Under the pieces are notes generated by a model. That model ran no database searches. It worked only from the letters and a program-made list of their open reading frames with translations, and had not been told where the DNA came from. The translations under genes and the position numbers were made by a program. A stretch of DNA of 64,000 nt from NCBI RefSeq assembly GCF_003430825.1, contig NZ_CP024047.1, positions 1,984,001 to 2,048,000 of the forward strand, given 5' to 3'. Source of the stretch: Natrarchaeobaculum sulfurireducens. Lineage in GTDB: Archaea > Halobacteriota > Halobacteria > Halobacteriales > Natrialbaceae. Shown here one piece after another: positions 1 through 8,326 of the stretch. Position 1 is the stretch's first letter; the number at the start of each line of letters is the position of its first letter.

Positions 1-1
1 C

Positions 2-1639
2 GACCACGACGACCCCTCGGTCGACAGGCTCCCTACCCCGAATTCACCCGGTGGCAGTGGCTGGGAACGAACCTCACTCGATAGGAGCGTCTCAGACGTT
101 TCGGATGTCTCCGTTTTGATCGAGCCCACTGGTCCCGGTGACGAGTACGTTCGCGATATCTACGAACTCGAGGTGGAAGCAACGACCGAGGTGGACGCAT
201 CGTCATACTGGGTGCAGCGCAACGAGACTGGCGCCGTGATCGGCACTGATTCCACAGCGACCTCGAGAGCCGTCGATATCGACGTCGAGTTCGCCATCCA
301 GAGCGAGTATGCCTTTGAAGCCGCTGGATACTACCACGAGAGTTACGACGAGTTTCGAGTCGCCGACGACCCGATCGAGACGGATTACGACGATCACGAG
401 AACGTGACGTTTCGTACGGGCGCCCGAAACGCAGTCACCGAGGTCACCGGTGTGAGTTCATACGGCACTGCTGAAAGCCAACTACGAAGCCGACTCGAGT
501 CGACTCTCGACGGGACCGACCCCGACACCGATAATCTCGGTGACGTCGCAATCGAGAGTGTCAAAGAAAGAGACGGAGCAACGTTGAAAACTGACGATGT
601 CCTCACCAGCAGTGAACGGGCCGAGGTACTCACGGCCCTCGATGAAGAACTCGAGGCGGTCCATAACGAATTCCAGGATCGGTGGGATGAAGACCCACAC
701 AGCGTCAAAGTTGGCGAGTTGACCCAGACAGACGAGACCCCTCCCGAGCAGGTCAAAACTCACATTCAGAACAACATCGAAACTGATCTCGTCGACGATG
801 GGCCGTACGAAACGCCCGAAGAAAAAGCGAGACAGCAGATCCGAAGCGCCTACTTCGACCGATTATACTACTGGCTCGACCTAGCGGACGACGACTACAA
901 TGAAAACGTCGGACAGTTCGACGACACGATAGACGGCGCAACCGGCGGTGGCGTCGACGGGATGAACGACGCACTCGACTTCGTCCAGGGCTTTGCTAAT
1001 GCCGACTTCAACCCCGAACCCGAGGACCTCGATGGCTCGCCAGTCCACGACGATGCCCAATATGAAATCTCCGGTTCGCCCACATATTTGACGTCGGTCG
1101 ACATCGACCGCGACAGAGATCCAGCAATCCGTGGCGAATCGGAAACGATTATGGACACCGATAGTGATGCCCATCACGCTCCGATGGCGATCCAGACCGA
1201 CGAATTCGTCCCATGGCCAGGTTCACCGGCGCTCTTTTACTTGCCAAACAAGTGGTACGTTACCATCAATTCCTGGACTGTCGACGTCAGAGGCGAGTAC
1301 GCCCGCCTCGAGGTCAGTTCAACGATCGGAGATCCAGCCGACAGCGACCGACTGACGTACGTCGCCGAAGAGAGCCCAGTGTACGTCGACCTCTCCGACG
1401 ACTCGAGCGTGCAGGCAGGTCGGAACGAAGCGGTCGATTTCGAGACGTACACCGAAGTCATCGTTATCATGCCTGGGGCGGTCGTGCAACGGGGTGGGCC
1501 TGTGCCGTCTGTTGCTGATGGTGATTTCGATGCTACTGGAATGATATATTGTTCAAAAACGTGGGAAAGCGTCGGACCCGAGGCAGATATTGATTACTCT
1601 GACTGTAACAATCTCGAAGACGACTCGTCCCTTCCTTAA
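2..1639 (+). CDS. Large acidic protein of unknown function, 5'-truncated by the window edge
   Basis: The reading frame is open from the first bases of the window, so the real start lies upstream. A TTG at 116 is only an internal codon. About 545 residues are visible. They are acidic and mostly hydrophilic, with charged helical stretches in the middle and a Tyr/Trp-rich C-terminal part around NKWYVTINSWTVDVRGEYAR. No transmembrane helix is seen in the visible part. The C-terminus recalls haloarchaeal surface-associated DUF7286-type proteins, but that is a weak impression. The last 80 codons are partly repeated at 3244-3465 as a gene fragment. Function is not recognised. Confidence 0.75.
   Translation, partial: DHDDPSVDRLPTPNSPGGSGWERTSLDRSVSDVSDVSVLIEPTGPGDEYVRDIYELEVEATTEVDASSYWVQRNETGAVIGTDSTATSRAVDIDVEFAIQSEYAFEAAGYYHESYDEFRVADDPIETDYDDHENVTFRTGARNAVTEVTGVSSYGTAESQLRSRLESTLDGTDPDTDNLGDVAIESVKERDGATLKTDDVLTSSERAEVLTALDEELEAVHNEFQDRWDEDPHSVKVGELTQTDETPPEQVKTHIQNNIETDLVDDGPYETPEEKARQQIRSAYFDRLYYWLDLADDDYNENVGQFDDTIDGATGGGVDGMNDALDFVQGFANADFNPEPEDLDGSPVHDDAQYEISGSPTYLTSVDIDRDRDPAIRGESETIMDTDSDAHHAPMAIQTDEFVPWPGSPALFYLPNKWYVTINSWTVDVRGEYARLEVSSTIGDPADSDRLTYVAEESPVYVDLSDDSSVQAGRNEAVDFETYTEVIVIMPGAVVQRGGPVPSVADGDFDATGMIYCSKTWESVGPEADIDYSDCNNLEDDSSLP
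1399..1523 (+). repeat. Direct repeat R1, copy in the intact gene
   Basis: This stretch of the first gene recurs at 3243-3367 with about two differences visible by eye. It starts with the 9-mer CGACTCGAG. Beyond 1523 the two copies remain homologous at protein level but diverge strongly in DNA. Confidence 0.85.
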
Positions 1640-1851
1640 CATTAAATTCATTTAATTGGTCCTGGTGAATCACTAGACGGCGGTGACTTCGGGTGAGAAA
1701 ATAGGTCGCTCGAGGCCCCACGCTGGAACAATCATGGCTGCAATCCCAACAGATCCTCCGACGGCGAACTGATTTGCCGGTCTCAGCAAGAGAGCAAGAC
1801 AGTACAACTTGGCGTAGTATGGCGATTCACCAGAGCCATTTAATTATGGTG

Positions 1852-3060
1852 TTAGCTGTATGCTATGAGTCCCAGGTCATCAAGCGGTAGTATGATTATT
1901 CCATTTAAGATAACTGGGTAGTGAGGACTGTCTCTCTCGGTTTCTTTCTGCCATAGTAACTCTCCCGAATTTGGATCTACTGCCACCAAATCAAGTGGGT
2001 CTGTCAGGTTAGCACTTATGCCGTAGCCAATTCCATCAGCAAAGACTAGCGGATTTTCAGATCCGTGCTCTGGACTCCATGTCTCTGGTGTTTCGCCAGT
2101 TTCTACATTATATGCCATTGAGCCCCGTTCGATGTAGGCAATGTGGTCGTTGACTGTCGGCCTCGTCCATGGGACCGAATCGAACTCAGTGATTTTGTTC
2201 GTGTCACCATCTGATCCATCGATTTCCAATAAATAGTCATCAGTAGCTGTGTATATTTTACTCTCAACTACGGGGAACGTTCTGGAGACTCTATCATCGA
2301 ACCATTGCTGTGCCTGTGTTATTTCGTGCTCCCAAAGTTTGTTCCCGCTGTCGCGGCTATATCCGAGTAAAACGAAATCATCGATGTCCGGATCTTCTCG
2401 ACAGCGAACGTAAACATGGTCCTGATCAACTGCGAGTGATTGGACTGGGTCGGGTGTGTCGAAACTCACAATTTCTTCGCCATGCTCGTTAAAAGTGACG
2501 ACAGAATCTTCAGAACCAGCATAAATAGCGTCTTCGTAGAGACGGATCGATGTAATAATCTGGTCAGATTTTGAGGTCCAGAGCGCTTCTCCATTGTCAC
2601 GGTCAAGCACCGTGAGGCCGTTATCACCAACCAAGAGGCCCATTTCAGAGACAGCTATCGCTTCGCTCCCGTCGGTATCCACTTCCCAAAGCATCTCGCC
2701 GTCGTTGATGTTGATCGCAGTACACGTATCGTAGCCATGATTGACGAAAGCAGTATCATCGTAGACGACTGGCGGTCTAGTTGCTCCGGTCAGTTCGGCA
2801 GTCCAGAGCACTTCGGGTTCACTGTCGAGACCGGTGTGGGGAACCGAGAGTCTATTTGTCGCATTGTAGCGTTCCATCGGCCAATCGCCGTAGTCGCCAT
2901 CACTTGCGGTAGCCCCAGGGTCGTCTAGACTCGAGGTGTCGGTCTCGTCGGAACAGCCAGCTATCGCAGCCAAACCAGCGGTTGCGCCGGCACAGGTCGC
3001 AAGCCAGCGCCGTCGAGTATGTCTGTATGCAGCCATATTGTTCGTAACTGAAACAACCAT
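1852..3060 (-). CDS. Tat-exported PQQ-like beta-propeller lipoprotein, copy A
   Basis: A 402-residue protein with a twin-arginine motif (RRRWLA, residues 16-21), a hydrophobic stretch and a lipobox ending at Cys36 (AIAGC), so probably a Tat-exported lipoprotein. The rest carries repeated PQQ/BamB-like blades of the DxxxGxxxW type (for example LDRDNGEALW and VDPNSGELLW). Such propellers usually act as binding scaffolds; no enzymatic role can be assigned. A start at Met9 is also possible. Residues 1-90 are nearly identical to copy B (3522-4742; only H14Y seen), while the remainder is clearly diverged. GC content is below that of the cobalamin genes downstream. Confidence 0.85.
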   Translation of the reverse strand: MVVSVTNNMAAYRHTRRRWLATCAGATAGLAAIAGCSDETDTSSLDDPGATASDGDYGDWPMERYNATNRLSVPHTGLDSEPEVLWTAELTGATRPPVVYDDTAFVNHGYDTCTAININDGEMLWEVDTDGSEAIAVSEMGLLVGDNGLTVLDRDNGEALWTSKSDQIITSIRLYEDAIYAGSEDSVVTFNEHGEEIVSFDTPDPVQSLAVDQDHVYVRCREDPDIDDFVLLGYSRDSGNKLWEHEITQAQQWFDDRVSRTFPVVESKIYTATDDYLLEIDGSDGDTNKITEFDSVPWTRPTVNDHIAYIERGSMAYNVETGETPETWSPEHGSENPLVFADGIGYGISANLTDPLDLVAVDPNSGELLWQKETERDSPHYPVILNGIIILPLDDLGLIAYS

Positions 3061-3251
3061 TGGTAATGTATTTTTGGATTTGCTGACAGAAGCAAAATAG
3101 TATTTGAGGACCTATCGAATCGGTTTTCCCCGACTGCTGTCACGGGCGGTCGGCAATGATAGGCTGAAAGCACTGGACTGGCAAGATGATCGCGGAGAAC
3201 ACGGTGCAACGCTGCGGGGCTTTCATCCACAGCCTCCGAAGGCGACTCGAG
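2792..3251. repeat. Direct repeat R2, copy A (propeller 5' end plus promoter)
   Basis: This tract holds the first 90 codons of propeller A and all its upstream DNA. It matches 4474-4933: three differences were seen in the coding part and none in the roughly 190 bases upstream. It ends in the shared 9-mer CGACTCGAG, where the sequence jumps into a copy of the first gene. Confidence 0.9.
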
Positions 3252-3367
3252 CGTGCAGGCAGGTCGGAACGAAGCGGTCGATTTCGAGACGTACACCGAA
3301 GTCATCGTTATCATGCCTGGGGCGGTCGTACAACGGGGCGGGCCTGTGCCGTCTGTTGCTGATGGTG
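3243..3367 (+). repeat. Direct repeat R1, second copy at the duplication junction
   Basis: Near-identical copy of 1399-1523, fused at CGACTCGAG to the upstream region of propeller A. This is the novel join made by the duplication. Confidence 0.85.
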
Positions 3368-3465
3368 AGTATGACCAATTTGGCATGACCTATTGTTCAG
3401 AAACGTGGAACGGTGTTGGTCCAGAAGCCAAAACAGATTATGACGAATGTGATAATTTTGACTGA
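3244..3465 (+). pseudogene. 3' fragment of the first gene left by tandem duplication
   Basis: The frame reads about 73 residues matching the C-terminus of the 2-1639 protein (GDSSVQAGRNEAVDF onward) and ends in its own stop. It lacks the other more than 450 residues. The only possible start is a GTG at 3253 inside the conserved part. The last 35 residues differ from the intact gene while keeping the pattern MxYCSxTW, so this tail did not arise by a simple recent copy. It is probably not expressed as a functional protein. Confidence 0.75.
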
Positions 3466-3521
3466 GTTGGCTATTATTGTGAGAGCTTACTTCTAATGTA
3501 AAGTACTATAGCGGGGATAGC

Positions 3522-4742
3522 CTAGCCTAAGGCAACGAGACCGAGAGTTTCTATTGGCAGAAGTATTAGTCCGTTCAAAACAATTGGATAATGGGAAGAT
3601 CCTTTCTCTGGTGCTGGTATTGACCAATTGACTGCCCCTGTAAGAGGATCGACTGATACGACCTCAATTGGGTCCCTAATCCCGCCAGGGCTAATCATGT
3701 AGCCGGTTCCCCCGGCGATCACCATCGGCGTATCTGCGCCCTCATCGGGGTCCCACTCTGATGGTTCTTCGCTCGTGTCTAAGTTGTATGCCATTGATCC
3801 ACGTTGGAGATAGGCAATGTCATCATGGACCGATGGTCTAGTCCACGAAGACTGGTCTAATTCCACAATTTCATCTAAGGTACCGCCTGGGCCATCAATC
3901 GAAATGAGATTCTCATTAGTAACTGTATAAGCTATTTTATCTATCACCGGAAACGTACGGGTGACTCTATCGTCGGCCCATTGTTGTGCGTGGGATATTT
4001 CATGGCTCCAAAGCTGATCACCACTCACACGTTCGTATCCGACCATGAGGAAATCATCGACATCAGGATCTTCTCGACAGCGAGCATAGATCTGATTATC
4101 GTCGATTGCGAGCGACTGAACGGGCTCAGGTGTCTCAAATTCGAGATTTTCTCCACCCTCGTTGTCAAACGCAATGACAGTATCTTCTAATCCGGCGTAA
4201 ATTGTCTCATCGTACATTCTAATTGAGGTTACTGTACGATCATGACCGCTCGTCCAGAGAACATCCCCGTTCTCGCGGTCGAGGGCCTCAAGACCGTCAC
4301 CACCGACAAACAGGCCAACTTCGGAGACAGCGATTGCCTCGCTCCCATCTGTCTCATGTTCCCACATCGGTTCGCCATCATGAATGTCGATAGCAGTGCA
4401 TGTATCGAGTCCATGATTGACAAAGACCGTGTCGCTGTAAACGACAGGCGGTTTAGTTGAACCAGCGCCCTCAAGTTCGGCAGTCCAGAGCACTTCGGGT
4501 TCACTGTCGAGACCAGTGTGGGGAACCGAGAGTCTATTTGTCGCATTGTAGCGTTCCATCGGCCAATCGCCGTAGTCGCCATCACTTGCGGTAGCCCCAG
4601 GGTCGTCTAGACTCGAGGTGTCGGTCTCGTCGGAGCAGCCAGCTATCGCAGCCAAACCAGCGGTTGCGCCGGCACAGGTCGCAAGCCAGCGCCGTCGAGT
4701 ATATCTGTATGCAGCCATATTGTTCGTAACTGAAACAACCAT
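3522..4742 (-). CDS. Tat-exported PQQ-like beta-propeller lipoprotein, copy B
   Basis: A 406-residue paralogue of copy A with the same twin-arginine signal and lipobox Cys36, then PQQ-type blades such as LDRENGDVLW and VDPLTGAVNW. From about residue 91 on it keeps the blade layout of copy A but many residues differ, including short indels (EGAGST against TGAT). Its upstream DNA is the same as that of copy A for about 190 bases, so both copies probably share one promoter type and expression pattern. It lies divergently from cbiG. The ligand is unknown. Confidence 0.85.
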   Translation of the reverse strand: MVVSVTNNMAAYRYTRRRWLATCAGATAGLAAIAGCSDETDTSSLDDPGATASDGDYGDWPMERYNATNRLSVPHTGLDSEPEVLWTAELEGAGSTKPPVVYSDTVFVNHGLDTCTAIDIHDGEPMWEHETDGSEAIAVSEVGLFVGGDGLEALDRENGDVLWTSGHDRTVTSIRMYDETIYAGLEDTVIAFDNEGGENLEFETPEPVQSLAIDDNQIYARCREDPDVDDFLMVGYERVSGDQLWSHEISHAQQWADDRVTRTFPVIDKIAYTVTNENLISIDGPGGTLDEIVELDQSSWTRPSVHDDIAYLQRGSMAYNLDTSEEPSEWDPDEGADTPMVIAGGTGYMISPGGIRDPIEVVSVDPLTGAVNWSIPAPEKGSSHYPIVLNGLILLPIETLGLVALG

Positions 4743-4933
4743 TGGTAATGTATTTTTGGATTTGCTGACAGAAGCAAAATAGTATTTGAGGACCTATCGA
4801 ATCGGTTTTCCCCGACTGCTGTCACGGGCGGTCGGCAATGATAGGCTGAAAGCACTGGACTGGCAAGATGATCGCGGAGAACACGGTGCAACGCTGCGGG
4901 GCTTTCATCCACAGCCTCCGAAGGCGACTCGAG
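4474..4933. repeat. Direct repeat R2, copy B
   Basis: Partner of 2792-3251. Here the sequence after CGACTCGAG continues into the DNA preceding cbiG, so this end looks like the ancestral arrangement and 3243 like the derived junction. Confidence 0.9.
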
Positions 4934-5089
4934 GGCTCAGGCACTTTTCCTCGACCGGATCGGCCGCCAGTAACAGCACGGAAGAAGTAAACTAATATTG
5001 CACTTGGGAAACGTAGCTTGATTAGGGAGGAGTTCGATGGTATCGCACGTGAGCACTCGAGCCAGATCGAATCGGTACGGAGGGAGTCG
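4934..5089. other. Intergenic region between propeller B and cbiG
   Basis: This segment must hold the cbiG promoter unless cbiG was originally read from genes upstream. A frame in phase with cbiG extends back to a TTG at 5018, but those 24 codons look non-coding. A purine-rich GGAGGGAG stretch at about 5080-5087 precedes the ATG at 5090 and may be its ribosome-binding site. No clear TATA box is convincing. Confidence 0.5.
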
Positions 5090-6055
5090 ATGAGTTCAGG
5101 GACGGACGACGACGGAGGTCACTGTTCGGCACCGGATTCAGACGGTGAGGTCGCCGAAGAGATCGGTATCGTCTCGTTCGGGCGGAAGATGGAGACCGCC
5201 AACGAGATCAAATCCGGCCTCGAGGATCGGTACGAGACGATCGACATCATCGAGTACCACGGTGACGTCTTCGAGGAGCACTGGGGCGAGTACGACTGTT
5301 TCGTCGGGCTGATGGCCTCAGGAATCGCGATGCGGAAGACGGCCCACTTACTCGACGACAAGTGGGAAGACCCCGCGATCGTCGTGGTCGACGAGGAGTT
5401 GACGTGGGCGATCCCGATTACGGGCGGCCACCACGGCGCGAATCAGGTTGCGGGCGATCTGGCGACCATGGGGGCCGTACCCGCGATGACGACCGCAAGC
5501 GAGGCGGCAGGGAAACAAGGCGTCGAGTCGCGTGCGAAGGCGATGGACGCGCACGTCGTCAACGGTGACTCGACGGTCCAGACGAACCTCGCCGTGCTCG
5601 ACGACAACCTCGGCCCCGTCGCGCGACTCGAGGGACCCCGTGCGGTCCTCGTTGGGGACGACGTGACCGTCCTCAAACGGAATAGCGATGACGGGGTCGT
5701 TATCGGCACCGGGAGTGTTTCCGGCGCACGCAAGGATGCGTTCCTCGCAGCGTGGGAGGAGGCACTCTCACGGACCGAGTACGACTTCGAGGACGTCGAA
5801 TTCATCGGAACCGCGACGCGTAAGGAGGACGAACCGGGCCTGCTCGAGGCCGCCCAGGAACTCGACCTCGGTGTCGTTTCCTTCGACAAGGAGACGCTGC
5901 TTGCTCACGAGGGACCAACGCCCTCGAAGTCGAAGGAGCTGATCGGCTGGCCAGGCGTCTCCGAGGCGTCGGCTATCGCGGGCGGGCGCGAGCAGGAACT
6001 GCTCCTCGAGAAGACTAGCTACGAAAACGAGGTCACGGTGGCGATCGGTCGATGA
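5090..6055 (+). CDS. cbiG: Cobalt-precorrin-5A hydrolase CbiG
   Basis: A 321-residue CbiG. In the oxygen-independent B12 route this enzyme opens the delta-lactone of cobalt-precorrin-5A and releases acetaldehyde. The N-terminal domain shows the family pattern [16 protein letters not shown], then [21 protein letters not shown]. The C-terminal domain contains [17 protein letters not shown] and [12 protein letters not shown] 5090 is chosen over TTG 5018 because it follows GGAGGGAG and starts a typical acidic leader. The stop overlaps the next ATG (ATGA), so translation is probably coupled. It is the first cobalamin gene in the window; the earlier C-20 and C-11 methylases (CbiL, CbiF) are not present upstream here. 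Confidence 0.93.
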   Translation: MSSGTDDDGGHCSAPDSDGEVAEEIGIVSFGRKMETANEIKSGLEDRYETIDIIEYHGDVFEEHWGEYDCFVGLMASGIAMRKTAHLLDDKWEDPAIVVVDEELTWAIPITGGHHGANQVAGDLATMGAVPAMTTASEAAGKQGVESRAKAMDAHVVNGDSTVQTNLAVLDDNLGPVARLEGPRAVLVGDDVTVLKRNSDDGVVIGTGSVSGARKDAFLAAWEEALSRTEYDFEDVEFIGTATRKEDEPGLLEAAQELDLGVVSFDKETLLAHEGPTPSKSKELIGWPGVSEASAIAGGREQELLLEKTSYENEVTVAIGR

Positions 6056-6963
6056 GTTCTGACCTCGATATCACCGACACGGATGACTCGACGACATCGA
6101 CTGACGCCGGGACGCCCGAGGAGTACGGCACGCTCTACGTCGTCGGCATCGGTCCCGGCCTGCCAGACCACATGACCAAGCGGGCAAAGGAGGTCATCGA
6201 GACGGCCGACTGCGTCATCGTCTCGAACCTGTACCAGAAGTTCCTGCGCGAGGACGGCACCCTACCGCCGGCCGAGGCGGTGGACGACGACGGGTTCGTG
6301 ACTCGAGCCGACGATGACCACCAGGATGGGCACGAACAGCAGATCGTCCGCTCGTCGATGGGACGGCAGATAGAACTGGCTCGAGAGGCATTTGAGCGGG
6401 TTCGTGCGGGCGAGGACGTCGCTCACGTCTCCGGTGGTGATCCATCGGTCTACGGAAAATCGGACCTTCTCTTTCTGATGGCAGAGGAAGAGGCGGCTAC
6501 CGACGTCCCCATCGAGATCGTCCCCGGCGTGACTGCCGCACTCGGCGGGTCGGCGATAGTCGGTGCACCGCTGTGTAACGACTTCTGTACCGTCTCGCTG
6601 TCGGATAAGTGGCGTGGCTGGGACGAGATCGAGGAAAAACTGCGCGCCGCAGCGATTTCCGACTTCGTGATCGTCCTTTATAACTGCTGGCGCAACTACG
6701 AGAGGGCCGTCGAGATCGTCCGCGAGGAACGGACCGATGACGCTTACGTAGCGATCGTCAACGACGCCGGCCGGGCCGATGCCGGTCGAAACGGCGAGGG
6801 TCACTTCGTCACGACGTTGGGCGACGCTGTGAATCACGACGACAAAGTCTCGGGGATGGGCACCTCGCTCATCATCGGCACCCACGAGACCACAACCTGG
6901 AGCAACGACGACCGAACGTACCTGGTCACCCCGCGCGGCGGGCGTGACGTCGAGGATTTCTAA
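6052..6963 (+). CDS. cbiH2: Precorrin-3B C17-methyltransferase family protein (CbiH2)
   Basis: A 303-residue SAM-dependent tetrapyrrole methylase with the glycine-rich VGIGPGLPDHMT motif at about residues 31-42 and the second signature HVSGGDPSVYG. The C-terminal part has the family's TPRGGRD ending. It is most like CbiH, which methylates C-17 with ring contraction of cobalt-precorrin-3. A second CbiH follows directly. Haloarchaea commonly carry two, and which one does the canonical step cannot be told from sequence alone. An acidic, Thr-rich leader of about 25 residues precedes the catalytic domain. Confidence 0.9.
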   Translation: MSSDLDITDTDDSTTSTDAGTPEEYGTLYVVGIGPGLPDHMTKRAKEVIETADCVIVSNLYQKFLREDGTLPPAEAVDDDGFVTRADDDHQDGHEQQIVRSSMGRQIELAREAFERVRAGEDVAHVSGGDPSVYGKSDLLFLMAEEEAATDVPIEIVPGVTAALGGSAIVGAPLCNDFCTVSLSDKWRGWDEIEEKLRAAAISDFVIVLYNCWRNYERAVEIVREERTDDAYVAIVNDAGRADAGRNGEGHFVTTLGDAVNHDDKVSGMGTSLIIGTHETTTWSNDDRTYLVTPRGGRDVEDF

Positions 6964-6965
6964 TC

Positions 6966-8033
6966 ATGAGCAGCGACACGGACTCTGAACCAGACGGATC
7001 GACATCGAAGTGTGGTGCGAACACCGACGAGGGCAAAGCCTCGAGTTCCTCGTCGGGTTCGAAATGCGGCGCGTCCAAAAGCGACGACTCGAGTTCCTCG
7101 TCCTCGAAGTGTGGGGCCTCGAGTTCGAGTTCGAGCGACTCGAGCGGTTCCGACTCGAGCGGTTCCGACTCGAGCGGTTCCGGCTCGAACTGTGGTGCCT
7201 CGAGTAAGAGCGAGTCGGTCGAGGAGAAGGTCGAGGCGACGGTCGACGATTTCGACGCCGAACCCGGGCGACTGATGGCCGTCGGTCTCGGCCCCGGTCA
7301 CCCTGAGGGGATGACCCAGCGAGCGAGAGACGCCTTACTCGAGGCGGATCACATCGTCGGGTATACGACCTACATCGATCTGTTGCCCGACGAGATCGTC
7401 AAGGGAGCAGAGGACATCTACGACACGCCGATGTGTGGCGAGGTCTCCCGGACCGAGGAGTCGGTCGACCGAACGCTCGCGGGAAACGATGTAGCGATCG
7501 TCGGCAGCGGTGACCCGAACGTCTACGCACTCGCCGGCCTGGCCCTCGAGATTCTCGAGTCGAAAGGGGCGACGGCCTCGATGGTCGACTTCGAGGTGAT
7601 CCCCGGCGTGCCGGCAGCCCAGTCCTGTGGGGCCCGCCTGGGTGCGCCCCTCGTGAACGACACGGTCTCGATCTCGCTGTCTGACCACCTCGTGCCGATG
7701 CCCGAGATCGAGTCCCGGCTACACGCGGTCGCGAAGGAGAGCTTCACGATCACGATCTACAACCCCTGGAGCCGCAAGCGTCGTGACAACTTCGAGAAGT
7801 GCTGTGAGATCCTGCTGACTCACCGCGACCCAGACACGCCGGTGGGCATCGTCCACGCCGCCGGCCGCGAGGACGAACAGGTGATGATCACCGAACTCGG
7901 CGAACTCGAGGAGTTAGGCGAAAGCGAAATCATCGACATGACGACGACCATCGTCGTCGGTAACGAGGAGACCTACGTCTGGGACGACCGGATGGTCACC
8001 CCGCGTGGCTACGAGACGAAATACGACTACTGA
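6966..8033 (+). CDS. cbiH1: Precorrin-3B C17-methyltransferase with Ser/Cys-rich N-terminal extension (CbiH1)
   Basis: A 355-residue methylase. The catalytic part begins near residue 100 with AVGLGPGHPEGMT, followed by IVGSGDPNVYALAG and PGVPAAQSCGARLG, as in CbiH. Residues 1-90 form a low-complexity leader of Ser, Asp and Gly that carries four spaced KCGA/NCGA tetrads (C17, C37, C51, C78 approximately) and a threefold DSSGS repeat. The leader is not part of the enzyme fold. The regular cysteines suggest metal or cobalt handling, or thiol links, but that is inference. It starts three bases after the stop of the preceding gene. Confidence 0.9.
   Translation: MSSDTDSEPDGSTSKCGANTDEGKASSSSSGSKCGASKSDDSSSSSSKCGASSSSSSDSSGSDSSGSDSSGSGSNCGASSKSESVEEKVEATVDDFDAEPGRLMAVGLGPGHPEGMTQRARDALLEADHIVGYTTYIDLLPDEIVKGAEDIYDTPMCGEVSRTEESVDRTLAGNDVAIVGSGDPNVYALAGLALEILESKGATASMVDFEVIPGVPAAQSCGARLGAPLVNDTVSISLSDHLVPMPEIESRLHAVAKESFTITIYNPWSRKRRDNFEKCCEILLTHRDPDTPVGIVHAAGREDEQVMITELGELEELGESEIIDMTTTIVVGNEETYVWDDRMVTPRGYETKYDY
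7136..7180 (+). repeat. Tandem 15-bp repeat inside the CbiH1 leader
   Basis: Three perfect units of CGACTCGAGCGGTTC, with a fourth degenerate one after, encode repeated DSSGS. Repeats of this type change in copy number by slippage, so leader length may vary between strains. Confidence 0.9.
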
Positions 8034-8053
8034 CGCTGATCGATCCAACACAG

Positions 8054-8326
8054 ATGACAAAATACGAAGTTACCCTCGAAAAGGAGGCCTGTGACGGCAT
8101 CTTCGCCTGTCTGACTCGCGACCCCCGGTTCGTCGAAGACGAGGACGGCCTGGCGACGATCGATCCCGATGCCGACCCGATCTACGATGCGACGGGCGAA
8201 GAGACCGTCACGGTCGAAGCCGGTCGGGTCGTCGCCACCTTCGACGACGACCGGGTCGACGAGACGAAGAAAGCCGCTCAGGCCTGCCCCGTCGATGCGA
8301 TCGAGGTCCGGGAGGTGAGCGAATGA
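8054..8326 (+). CDS. Small single-cluster ferredoxin of the cobalamin operon
   Basis: A 90-residue acidic ferredoxin with Cys13, Cys19 and the C-terminal ACPVDAI motif (Cys78). Three cluster cysteines spaced this way resemble 3Fe-4S or incomplete 4Fe-4S ferredoxins. The ACPVDAI ending is typical of bacterial-type ferredoxins. It lies between cbiH1 and a LAGLIDADG-like protein and overlaps the latter by four bases. It probably supplies electrons for a reductive step in corrin ring assembly, or serves the nearby Fe-S-bearing CbiX; this is an inference from position. Confidence 0.82.
   Translation: MTKYEVTLEKEACDGIFACLTRDPRFVEDEDGLATIDPDADPIYDATGEETVTVEAGRVVATFDDDRVDETKKAAQACPVDAIEVREVSE

Noticed and set aside
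7012-7275. Arg-rich alternative frame in the CbiH1 leader
   Set aside because: The apparent peptide repeat only reflects the 15-bp DNA repeat read in another frame.
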